The position numbers and the translations under genes are program-made. Of a stretch of 64,000 bases of DNA, positions 48,580 through 55,785 are shown piece by piece; within the stretch, counting starts at the first letter, position 1; the number at the start of each line of letters is the position of its first letter. The notes below the pieces were generated by a model that saw only the letters and a list, made by a program, of their open reading frames with translations, had not been told where the DNA came from and ran no database searches. Source of the DNA: Croceicoccus sediminis. GTDB taxonomy: Bacteria; Pseudomonadota; Alphaproteobacteria; Sphingomonadales; Sphingomonadaceae. The stretch is from NCBI RefSeq assembly GCF_007570835.1, contig NZ_SUNC01000004.1, positions 186,001 to 250,000 on the forward strand, read 5' to 3'.

Positions 48580-49509
48580 ATGAGAGTCGATCCCGTGAAG
48601 AACATGATGTTCACGCATTTGGGGCAGGATACCGCCGGTTTCGCCGTCCCCGGAAGAGTCCCGGATTGGCTCGACCTTCCCGAACCGCGTGGATTCGTTC
48701 CCAAGCGCAAGTTCCGCACCGTTTTCATATCCGACACGCATTTGGGCACGCGCGGCTGCAACGCCGAAATGCTCCTCGACTTCCTCCGCTCGATCGAGTG
48801 CGAGACGCTCTACCTCGTCGGCGACATCGTCGATGGTTGGCGACTGAAAAAGGGCTGGTACTGGCCCGACGCGCATAGCGAAGTCGTTCGCCGCATCCTG
48901 AAGATGGCGCATCGCGGCACGCGGGTCATCCTCGTCGCGGGCAACCATGACGAGATGCTGCGGTCCTACGCGGGCATGCATTTCGGCGGGATCGAGATCG
49001 CGTTTGAGGCGATCCACGTAACCGCCGACGGCCGCCGCCTGCTGGTCACGCACGGCGATGCCTTCGACGGGGTGGTGCTCTATCACCGCTGGCTCGCGTT
49101 CCTGGGCGACCAGGCATACGAATTGCTGCTGCGCGCGAACATCTGGTTCAACAAGGCGCGCAAGGCGTTCAAGCTGCCCTACTGGTCGCTGTCCGCCTAT
49201 CTGAAGCACCGGGTGAAGAACGTCGTCCAGTTCGTCTGCGACTTTGAGGAAGCCGTCGCCCACGCCGCGCGCGATCGCGGGGTGGACGGGGTTGTCTGCG
49301 GGCACATCCACTGTGCCGAAATCCGCCGGATCGGCCAGATCGAATACATGAACGACGGCGACTGGGTCGAAAGCTGCACCGCGCTGGTCGAGGATGCGCA
49401 GGGCCAATTCGAAATCGTCCACTGGGCCGAAGAAATGCGCGCCCGCGAAGCAAAGGGCACGTTCGCCCCGGCAGAATCCGCCACCGCCCCGGCCAAGCAA
49501 CCAGCCTGA
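48580..49509 (+). CDS. LpxH-like metallophosphoesterase (UDP-2,3-diacylglucosamine diphosphatase family)
   Basis: This 309-residue calcineurin-like phosphoesterase has all metal motifs: SDTHLGTRG, GDIVDGW, GNHDE, THGDAFD and GHIHCA. The overall pattern fits the UDP-2,3-diacylglucosamine pyrophosphohydrolase family of lipid A synthesis. Members in alphaproteobacteria often sit, as here, 11 bp before a GT4 glycosyltransferase, so a role on another glycolipid or sugar-phosphate is possible. Upstream (48380-48579) no promoter was recognised. Confidence 0.82.
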   Translation: MRVDPVKNMMFTHLGQDTAGFAVPGRVPDWLDLPEPRGFVPKRKFRTVFISDTHLGTRGCNAEMLLDFLRSIECETLYLVGDIVDGWRLKKGWYWPDAHSEVVRRILKMAHRGTRVILVAGNHDEMLRSYAGMHFGGIEIAFEAIHVTADGRRLLVTHGDAFDGVVLYHRWLAFLGDQAYELLLRANIWFNKARKAFKLPYWSLSAYLKHRVKNVVQFVCDFEEAVAHAARDRGVDGVVCGHIHCAEIRRIGQIEYMNDGDWVESCTALVEDAQGQFEIVHWAEEMRAREAKGTFAPAESATAPAKQPA

Positions 49510-49520
49510 GGATACGACGG

Positions 49521-50618
49521 ATGTTCGAAAGCGACTTTACCCCGGGCATCTGGCCCCGCCGCATCTGTATCGCCACCGACGCGTGGAAGCCGCAAGTGAA
49601 CGGCGTTGTGCGCACTTTGGTCGAAACCGTGTCGCGACTGGTCGAACGTGGCCACGCGGTCGAATTGATCACGCCCGATCAGTTCGCCAGCGTGCCGATG
49701 CCGTTCTATGGCGAAATCAGGCTGGCGCTTGCCCCGCAGCGCGGCGTGGCGAAGAAACTGGCGAAGTTCGCGCCCGACATCGTCCACATCGCGACCGAAG
49801 GACCGATCGGCTGGGCAACGCGGAACTGGTGCCTGAAATACGGTGTGCCTTTCACCACTGCGTTCCACACGCGCTTTCCCGACTACGTCGCGGTCCGCAC
49901 CGGCCTTTCGGCGGAGCGGTTCTGGCCGCTGATGCAGCGGTTCCATGCGCCCAGCCGCGCGGTCCTTGCCGCAACACCCAGCTTGCGGCACGAATTGGTC
50001 GGACGCGGCATCGGCCCCGTCGTCCCGTGGTCACGCGGCATCGACAGCGCGATTTTCCGCGCCGACGCGGTGCCCGATACGCGCATCGCTGCGCTGCCGG
50101 GACCGGTCCTGCTCTACGTGGGGCGCGTCGCGCCGGAAAAAGGCCTCGACGATTTTCTCGGGCGCGATCATCCGGGCAGCAAGGTCGTCGTGGGCGACGG
50201 CCCCGCCCTCTCCGCGCTCAGGGCCCGTTATCCCAAGGCGCATTTCATGGGCCGGATTACCGGCAGAAAACTGGCCGCCGCCTATGCCGCCGCCGACTGT
50301 TTCGTATTCCCAAGCCGAAGCGATACCTTCGGCCTCGTCATGGTAGAGGCGCTGGCCTGCGGCGTGCCGGTGGCCGGCTTCCCGGTACAGGGCCCCATCG
50401 ACATCGTCGGACCGGTCGGACGCGGCGGATCGAACGAATTGCTGGGCAGCGTCGGCGCGGTGGACGAGGATCTTTCCGCCGCCATCACGCGCGCCCTTAT
50501 GGCAAGGCGAGAGGACTGCGGCCGCTATGGCGCCGAATTCAGCTGGGACGCGGCAACGGACCAGTTCGTGGCCGCCCTTTCGGGCGCACTGGCCCAGGAT
50601 GCTGCCAACGCCGCCTAA
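49521..50618 (+). CDS. Glycosyltransferase family 4 protein
   Basis: This 365-residue GT-B fold enzyme has an N-terminal acceptor-side domain (ICIATDAWKPQVNGVVRTLVETVSRL) and a C-terminal nucleotide-sugar domain (LLYVGRVAPEKGLDDFL; FVFPSRSDTFGLVMVEALACGVPVAGFP), with the EX7E-type pattern of family GT4. Relatives include alpha-mannosyl or glucosyl transferases acting on lipids. The acceptor is unknown. It is cotranscribed with the LpxH-like phosphoesterase. Confidence 0.88.
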   Translation: MFESDFTPGIWPRRICIATDAWKPQVNGVVRTLVETVSRLVERGHAVELITPDQFASVPMPFYGEIRLALAPQRGVAKKLAKFAPDIVHIATEGPIGWATRNWCLKYGVPFTTAFHTRFPDYVAVRTGLSAERFWPLMQRFHAPSRAVLAATPSLRHELVGRGIGPVVPWSRGIDSAIFRADAVPDTRIAALPGPVLLYVGRVAPEKGLDDFLGRDHPGSKVVVGDGPALSALRARYPKAHFMGRITGRKLAAAYAAADCFVFPSRSDTFGLVMVEALACGVPVAGFPVQGPIDIVGPVGRGGSNELLGSVGAVDEDLSAAITRALMARREDCGRYGAEFSWDAATDQFVAALSGALAQDAANAA

Positions 50619-50627
50619 TGCCTTAGC

Positions 50628-51419
50628 TCAGCCCGGCTTGCGGAATTTCAGCACGAACTGATCGGTGCGGCCCTTGATCGCCTTGTCATGGACATTGGCG
50701 TCGCGCGTATCGTCGGGGTTGGCCAGAACATCGGTTTCGCCGACAAATTCAAATCCCGCCTTCTCGATTTCTGCCTTCACGAAATCGGCATCGATGCGAT
50801 GCGTCGTGTCGGTCGCACCCGCCCCGCTGCCCGCCGGTGCCGAATGGTCCAGAACGACATAGGTGCCGCCGGGCTTCAGCAGGTCCAGCACCATCGCGTT
50901 GTAGGCCACGGGGTCGAAGCCGGGAAGGTTGTGAAAGTCGTGATAATTGCGCGACGTCCAGACCAGATCGACCGTGCCGGCCATATCCTCGGGCACCGGT
51001 CCGGCGACGGGGAAGTGGGTTGCCGTGATGCGCGGATCGCCCATTTCGGCCGCCAGTTCCTCTGCCCCTTCGATCGGCTTCCACGGCTTGTCCGCCATCT
51101 CGTCCGGGGCATAGAGGACGACTTTGCCGTCAGGCCCGGTTGCCAGTGCGAAAATGCGCGTGAAATAGCCGCCACCGGGAAGCATTTCGAACACCGTCTG
51201 ACCCGAAGTCAGCCCGGCGAATTCCAGCATCTCGGCCGGTTTGCGCAAGGGATCGGCCTCGCGGTCGCTTGCCGTGCGCGAAGGATCGTCAAGGAACGCG
51301 GTACCGCTGGCCGCCTCGGTCGTGGGCGCGGCAACGGGATCGTCGCCCGCACCGCCGCCGCACGCGGCAAGCGACAGGGCCAGAACGGAGACGGCGGAAA
51401 GGGCGGCGCGCTTCATCAA
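50628..51419 (-). CDS. Exported methyltransferase-like lipoprotein (COG4798 type)
   Basis: This 263-residue protein has a signal peptide with lipobox LAAC (Cys at about residue 20). A Rossmann-like methyltransferase domain follows, in which the SAM loop reads VFEMLPGGGYFTRIFA, along with DLVWTSRNYHDFHN and LLKPGGTYVVLDHS. Exported members of this predicted-methyltransferase family are known but uncharacterised. It is unclear how SAM would reach the periplasm, so the protein may have another role. GGAG precedes the ATG. Confidence 0.75.
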   Translation of the reverse strand: MMKRAALSAVSVLALSLAACGGGAGDDPVAAPTTEAASGTAFLDDPSRTASDREADPLRKPAEMLEFAGLTSGQTVFEMLPGGGYFTRIFALATGPDGKVVLYAPDEMADKPWKPIEGAEELAAEMGDPRITATHFPVAGPVPEDMAGTVDLVWTSRNYHDFHNLPGFDPVAYNAMVLDLLKPGGTYVVLDHSAPAGSGAGATDTTHRIDADFVKAEIEKAGFEFVGETDVLANPDDTRDANVHDKAIKGRTDQFVLKFRKPG

Positions 51420-51589
51420 GGCTTCTCCTCAAGACATGAGAGGCGAACCTGACGGCCCCCCGCGCCATTTTCAACCGTCGTCAGTGCAGAATCGGGGGCG
51501 TTACCGCCCTGCCCATGCGCGTGACGATGGGGACGTGCCTGAACCGGAGAACGGCAGGGCATGGCCGCGGACGGCGGAAACCTGTCACG

Positions 51590-51621
51590 AATAAAAGAGG
51601 CAGGCCATACCGCCCGCCTGC
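51590..51621 (-). terminator. Terminator of bamD
   Basis: GCAGGC (51600-51605) and GCCTGC (51616-51621) form a 6 bp stem with a 10-nt loop. CTCTTTTAT follows on the minus strand. It overlaps the end of bamD only slightly or abuts it. Confidence 0.55.
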
Positions 51622-51626
51622 AGCGA

Positions 51627-52433
51627 TCAGCCCGCGTATTCGGGGGCCTTCTTCTGCATCAGTTCGTAGGCCTTTTCGTACCACTCGCTACCCGGATAGT
51701 TCGCGCCGAGCACGGCCGCGCTCTTCTTCGCTTCTTCGGGAATGCCCAGGGCAAGGTACGTTTCGGTCAGACGATAGAGCGCCTCTGCCGTGTGGCTGGT
51801 GGTCTGATAATCGTCCACCACCTTGCGGAACCGCATCGTGGCGGCCAGCCACTTGCCGGTGTCTTCGTAAAAGCGGCCGATCGTCATTTCCTTGCCGGCA
51901 AGGTGATCGTTGACGAGGTCAAGCTTCAGCTTGGCATCGGCGGCATAGCTGCTTTCCGGGTAACGGCGCACCACTTCGGTCAGCGCGGTCTTGGCCAGAA
52001 GCGTCGTCTGCTGGTCACGTTCCACGTCGCTGATCTGTTCGTAATAGGAAAGCGCGATCAGGTAGGACGCATAAGGCGCGTCCTTGTTGCCCGGATGGAT
52101 CGACAGGAAGCGCTGTGCCGACTGGATCGCCTGCGGGTAGTTCTTGCCGACGTAATAGGAAAACGCGCTCATCAACTGGGCGCGGCGGGCCCAGGGCGAA
52201 TAGGGATGCTGACGCTCAACCTCGTCAAAAAGGGCGGCGGCCACCTTTACCTGTCCGCGATCGAGCCGGTCCTTCGCCGCGAAATAGAGCGATTCGACAT
52301 CGCGCGCGACATAGGCGGTATCGTCGGGACGACCGCCCCCACCGGCGCATGCGGCCGTCAGCAGCATGGAGCCCGAAGCAAGGGCAAGGGCAAGGGTGCG
52401 AACAGGGCGGCGGGCCGACGAAGCTGCGATCAT
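51627..52433 (-). CDS. bamD: Outer-membrane protein assembly factor BamD
   Basis: This 268-residue lipoprotein (lipobox TAAC, Cys at about residue 29) is a core member of the beta-barrel assembly machine. It has five TPR-like units: DRGQVKVAAALFDEVERQHPYSPWARRAQLM and the SYYVGKNYPQAIQSAQRFLSIHPG repeat are typical BamD. It sits in the periplasm on the inner leaflet of the outer membrane and binds BamA. It is followed by a weak terminator. Confidence 0.94.
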   Translation of the reverse strand: MIAASSARRPVRTLALALASGSMLLTAACAGGGGRPDDTAYVARDVESLYFAAKDRLDRGQVKVAAALFDEVERQHPYSPWARRAQLMSAFSYYVGKNYPQAIQSAQRFLSIHPGNKDAPYASYLIALSYYEQISDVERDQQTTLLAKTALTEVVRRYPESSYAADAKLKLDLVNDHLAGKEMTIGRFYEDTGKWLAATMRFRKVVDDYQTTSHTAEALYRLTETYLALGIPEEAKKSAAVLGANYPGSEWYEKAYELMQKKAPEYAG

Positions 52434-52531
52434 GACCGGAGCCTATAGCCTCGCCCATACTGAACGCCAAGTGAAGCTTGCGCCTCTGTCCACGAAACGC
52501 GGCCATGCCGGTTTTGCAGGCTGAACCAACG

Positions 52532-52562
52532 AAAACGGGGCGGCCCGCATGGGACCGCCCCG
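52532..52562 (-). terminator. Terminator of the GTPase/roadblock operon
   Basis: CGGGGCGG-CCC (52536-52546) pairs with GGG-A-CCGCCCCG (52551-52562), with one bulged A and the loop GCAT. TTTTC follows on the minus strand. It closes the four-gene operon whose last stop is at 52624. Confidence 0.8.
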
Positions 52563-52623
52563 TCGTCCGGGCGAACTGGCGGCTTGGAACCCTTGCGATC
52601 CCGCCCCGCCTTTGACGTGCCGA

Positions 52624-52986
52624 TCAGAGCGTCAGGTTCGACTCGCACTCAGCCGTCTTGATGCGGGCGAGCGCCAGGTTCGACTTGCTCTTGTCGAGGA
52701 CGAGATAGATGAACACCGCCGGGCGCGAGGCCATCGGGCGGATGATGTGGTACTGCGACGACAGCGTGATGAGGATGTCGTCGATCGCATCCTTGGTCAG
52801 GCCCAGGGCCTTCATCGTCTTCAGCTTGGCGCGAACCACTTCGGTGTTGCCGGCGCCGGCCACGTCGAGATCGATGCCGCTGCCGACCTTGCCCAGGACC
52901 ATGCCGGAATCGGAATCGACGACCGCGGCTGCCTTTGCGCCGTCGACGGTCATCAGGTTGTCCATGGTTTCGTTGATGCTAGCCAT
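52624..52986 (-). CDS. Roadblock/LC7-domain protein B
   Basis: This 120-residue single-domain roadblock/LC7 protein has the N-terminal helix MASINETMDNLMTVDGAKAAAVVDSDSGM, a beta-rich middle (YHIIRPM), and a VFIYLVLDKSKSNLALAR helix. Roadblock proteins bind small GTPases, often as GAPs or polarity partners (MglB-like). It is the last gene of an operon with a GTPase and a second roadblock protein. AAGGAA precedes the ATG. Its distance from the other copy in sequence suggests they form heterodimers or bind different partners. Confidence 0.82.
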   Translation of the reverse strand: MASINETMDNLMTVDGAKAAAVVDSDSGMVLGKVGSGIDLDVAGAGNTEVVRAKLKTMKALGLTKDAIDDILITLSSQYHIIRPMASRPAVFIYLVLDKSKSNLALARIKTAECESNLTL

Positions 52987-53051
52987 TTTTCACTTCCTTT
53001 TTATGAGCGGTTAATTTTCGTCGGTCTCCGTCCCGCCACATTCGGGGACCG

Positions 53052-53480
53052 TTAAGCTGCCTTTTCCTGGACCATCGTCCGCATGTTGGAAGCGGCGAGC
53101 CGCGCCACGGAGAGCGCCTTGCCCACCGTTTCGGCCGCATCGAAATGAGCAGCCAGTACCATTGCGTGCTCGGGCACACGCATCTGGATCACGTAACCGG
53201 TTTCCGCCGCGATGATGATGTATTCGGCGCCCCCGATCCTGAGGTCCCTGGCGACCGCATCGCCAAGGGCCTGCATCGAGCTGGCCATGGACGCGACGCG
53301 CCGGTTCTGTTTCTCGTCGCCCGCGATGCTGGCGACTTCGAAGCCGTCGTCCGTCAGGAACGTCGCGTAACGCAGCGACTTGCAGACGTCGGAAAATCCA
53401 TCGAGCACCTCGTTCGCGAAAGCGATCACGACGGGGTCCTTGTGGGCGCTGACTTGTTGTGCGCTAACTTGCTCGGTCAT
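53052..53480 (-). CDS. Roadblock/LC7-domain protein A
   Basis: This 142-residue protein has the roadblock pattern found in CvnB-like proteins: a helix FLTDDGFEVASIAG followed by MASSMQALGDAVARDL, then EYIIIAAETGYVIQMRVPEHAMVLAAHFD and a long C-terminal helix. It overlaps the GTPase gene by 4 bp (ATGA) and should be its direct partner, stimulating GTP hydrolysis or localising it. A 12-residue N-terminal tail precedes the domain. Confidence 0.83.
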   Translation of the reverse strand: MTEQVSAQQVSAHKDPVVIAFANEVLDGFSDVCKSLRYATFLTDDGFEVASIAGDEKQNRRVASMASSMQALGDAVARDLRIGGAEYIIIAAETGYVIQMRVPEHAMVLAAHFDAAETVGKALSVARLAASNMRTMVQEKAA

Positions 53481-54043
53481 GCCGCGCGCTCCTGGTTATC
53501 GGCGATCATCGCCGTTATTTCGATATTCGCGATCAGGCTCATGAGTGCGGTGCGCATCTGATCGCCATTGCGGGCATCGGCGGTGAACACCGGGATCATG
53601 CGTCCGGGCATCACTTCGCGAATGCGTTCGGCGTACTTGTCGAGATACGGGGTCGGCGCGACGTCGCTGCGCGTCACGCACACCACGATCCCGCCTTTTT
53701 CGTGAAGCTCGCCGAATTCCTCCAGAAATTCGTCCAGTTCCCTGATGGGATCGGCCGCATCGTTGTTGACCAGCAGGACGAGCCCGACGGCGCGTTCCTT
53801 CAGGATGGTCCACATGAAGTTGAAGCGGCGCTGACCCGGCACGCCGTAAAGGCGGACCTTGTCATCATCACCGACCGTGATCTCGCCATAGTCGAGCGCG
53901 ACCGTGGTCGTGTCCTTGTCGGCGGTTTCGCGGTCGGTGTTGGTCGCCTCGGTGCGGATCGTCTCGATCTCCGACAGGCTTTCGATCGCCGTCGTCTTGC
54001 CCGCGCCCATGGGTCCCGCAAAAAGTATGACGTGTTCTGCCAT
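53477..54043 (-). CDS. Small Ras-like GTPase of the CvnD/COG2229 type
   Basis: This 188-residue protein has the P-loop GPMGAGKTT at 10-18, a switch I-like DTTTVALDYG block (45-53) with candidate Mg-ligand threonines, and PGQ at 69-71 in place of DxxG. VTRSD at 123-127 replaces NKxD. The pattern is that of the COG2229 GTPases found in actinobacterial conservons, also close to MglA/Rup GTPases. The missing Asp in the DxxG motif is normal for this group. It begins 3 bp after the 406-codon gene and overlaps the next roadblock gene. Confidence 0.86.
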   Translation of the reverse strand: MAEHVILFAGPMGAGKTTAIESLSEIETIRTEATNTDRETADKDTTTVALDYGEITVGDDDKVRLYGVPGQRRFNFMWTILKERAVGLVLLVNNDAADPIRELDEFLEEFGELHEKGGIVVCVTRSDVAPTPYLDKYAERIREVMPGRMIPVFTADARNGDQMRTALMSLIANIEITAMIADNQERAA

Positions 54044-54046
54044 CGA

Positions 54047-55267
54047 TCAGAGCCCCAGCTTCGTGCGTAGTTTGGAAAAGAGACCGCCACCCGACTTCTG
54101 CGCCGGGGGCGTGAAAGTCACAGGCGCCGCCGTCTTGTCGGTCTGGATCTCGAGGAGACCCATCAGCGAATAGGCGTTGAGCGTGCGTATCGCGCTCTCC
54201 ACCGAGATTCCGGCGGCCGACGCCAGTTCGGCGGCATTGAGGAAGCAGTTCCCGATGGCTGCCGCAGCGCGCATGTCGGCGACCGCGTGGTTCAGTTCGG
54301 TAAAATTGGGCCAGCGGCGCAGGCGATAACGGTCCTCCGGCTTGAGCCAGGGGGCGCCGGTGCCGTGGAATGCCTGGCTGCCGATGAACCAGAACAGCTT
54401 GTCCAGCGATTCGCCCGGCAGGTTGACGATGGGAGGGCGAAACGCCTCGACCAGCGTCGAGCGGATGGCGATGCGGCTGCCGTTGGCCGACACCTGTTCC
54501 AGCGGGATGCGCGAATTGTAGGCGCGAAAGCGGAAGTCGATGCGGATCATGTCGAGGTTTTCGACACGGATCTCGGCAACCGCGGGGGCCGAATTCTGCA
54601 CGATGGAATAGAGCGCGACGGCGATCTGGTCCCAGGCGGCGGAAAATTCCTGGTGCTCCGTGCCGCTCGCGTGCAGGTTCACGCCCTGCGGCTGAGGCGG
54701 CGGGGCTGGCTGCGGATGCTGCAACGGGGCATGCATGGCGCTGGGCTGCGCCGCGGGATGGCTATCGGGGTGGCTGCTTTGGGCGCTGACCGGCCATGTC
54801 TCGGCCTTGAGCGCGGCGGACCCATCGGTCAGATGCTGCGGCGCCGGCGTCCCGAAGCCTGCCGGTACATGGTGGCGATCGTTGGCCGGGACCGCGCCCC
54901 AGTCTTCCATCTTCACCTTCATCGGTTTGACTTCGTGCGAACGCGACCGGGACGAAAGCTGGTCCTGCGCTTTCCTGAGGGTATCCATCAGCTCTGCCGC
55001 GCTCAGCGGTGTGGTGATGCACAGGTCGCCCTCGGCCGGCTGATTGCCGAACCGCACGAGCCGGATCAGGACCTGGTAGGGATCGGCGCTGAACTCAACG
55101 TCAGAGGGGACGATCAGCGCGTCGCAGCTATCGGAATGGAGCACCAGCCACGGGCAACCGGCCGCTTCGGCCTCGCTCTCGACGAATGTGGCGATCTTCG
55201 CACATTCGATCGGCGAGAGACCGACAAGCCCCAGACTGTGCCGCGCCTTGGTCATCAAACCCATCAC
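54047..55267 (-). CDS. Hypothetical effector of the GTPase module (receiver-like + winged-helix-like)
   Basis: This 406-residue protein is of unknown function. Residues about 5-105 follow an alpha/beta pattern that ends in a PLSAAELMDTLRKA helix, like a degenerate response-regulator receiver without the phospho-Asp set. Residues about 160-210 are a His/Pro/Gln-rich linker. The C-terminal part (about 215-390) ends with a winged-helix-like block (NAAELASAAGISVESAIRTLNAYSLMGLLEI), recalling the DUF742 member of conservons. It is the first gene of the operon. Confidence 0.7.
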   Translation of the reverse strand: MMGLMTKARHSLGLVGLSPIECAKIATFVESEAEAAGCPWLVLHSDSCDALIVPSDVEFSADPYQVLIRLVRFGNQPAEGDLCITTPLSAAELMDTLRKAQDQLSSRSRSHEVKPMKVKMEDWGAVPANDRHHVPAGFGTPAPQHLTDGSAALKAETWPVSAQSSHPDSHPAAQPSAMHAPLQHPQPAPPPQPQGVNLHASGTEHQEFSAAWDQIAVALYSIVQNSAPAVAEIRVENLDMIRIDFRFRAYNSRIPLEQVSANGSRIAIRSTLVEAFRPPIVNLPGESLDKLFWFIGSQAFHGTGAPWLKPEDRYRLRRWPNFTELNHAVADMRAAAAIGNCFLNAAELASAAGISVESAIRTLNAYSLMGLLEIQTDKTAAPVTFTPPAQKSGGGLFSKLRTKLGL

Positions 55268-55785
55268 CTTGCCGCTCCAAACTCGGCACGACCAGATCAG
55301 GATGACTTGGATCGCGCCGCCAGGAACTTCACTAAGGCGGGTCCGACTAATTAATAGTTAAACCGGATGCTTTCGAAAATAATAATTGCTGTCGATTACT
55401 GTCAATTCGATACTATAATACGTCTATCTGTAAGTTAAGTTAATGCAAATATATTTATGACCCCATAATTACAGTACAAAATTTCATATTTTACACATTT
55501 TATCCGATTCTTTATTGCGCATTCATGCATTTTATAGATCATATTGATATAATTTGATCAATATACTTTACTGGATTACTCATAATCACCAAGATTATTT
55601 TAGTACCTAGGCTGGTAATATATAACACCCCAAATGCAAATCTGGTCCAGTATTTCTACCTCCCCAACACTTCACAGCTTGTTGGATGGAAAGTTGGTCA
55701 GTCCCGATTTCAGCGCTAAGGTCGGGCTCAATTCCACTTCCCATGCGTTTGTGACACGAATGCCCCCCACTATGCGGACACGTGA
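55268..55785. other. AT-rich divergent spacer between GTPase operon and PBP1A
   Basis: This 518 bp gap is strikingly AT-rich between about 55350 and 55660 compared with the GC-rich surroundings. It contains the inverted repeat ATATTGAT (55541-55548) and ATCAATAT (55557-55564), with an 8 bp spacer, and several TTAA/TATA-like tracts. No open frame of note and no DnaA-box cluster was seen. It could be a silencer-bound regulatory region or a remnant of foreign DNA. Confidence 0.5.

Noticed and set aside
55268-55785. AT-rich spacer as a replication origin
   Set aside because: No cluster of DnaA boxes and no usual origin neighbours.
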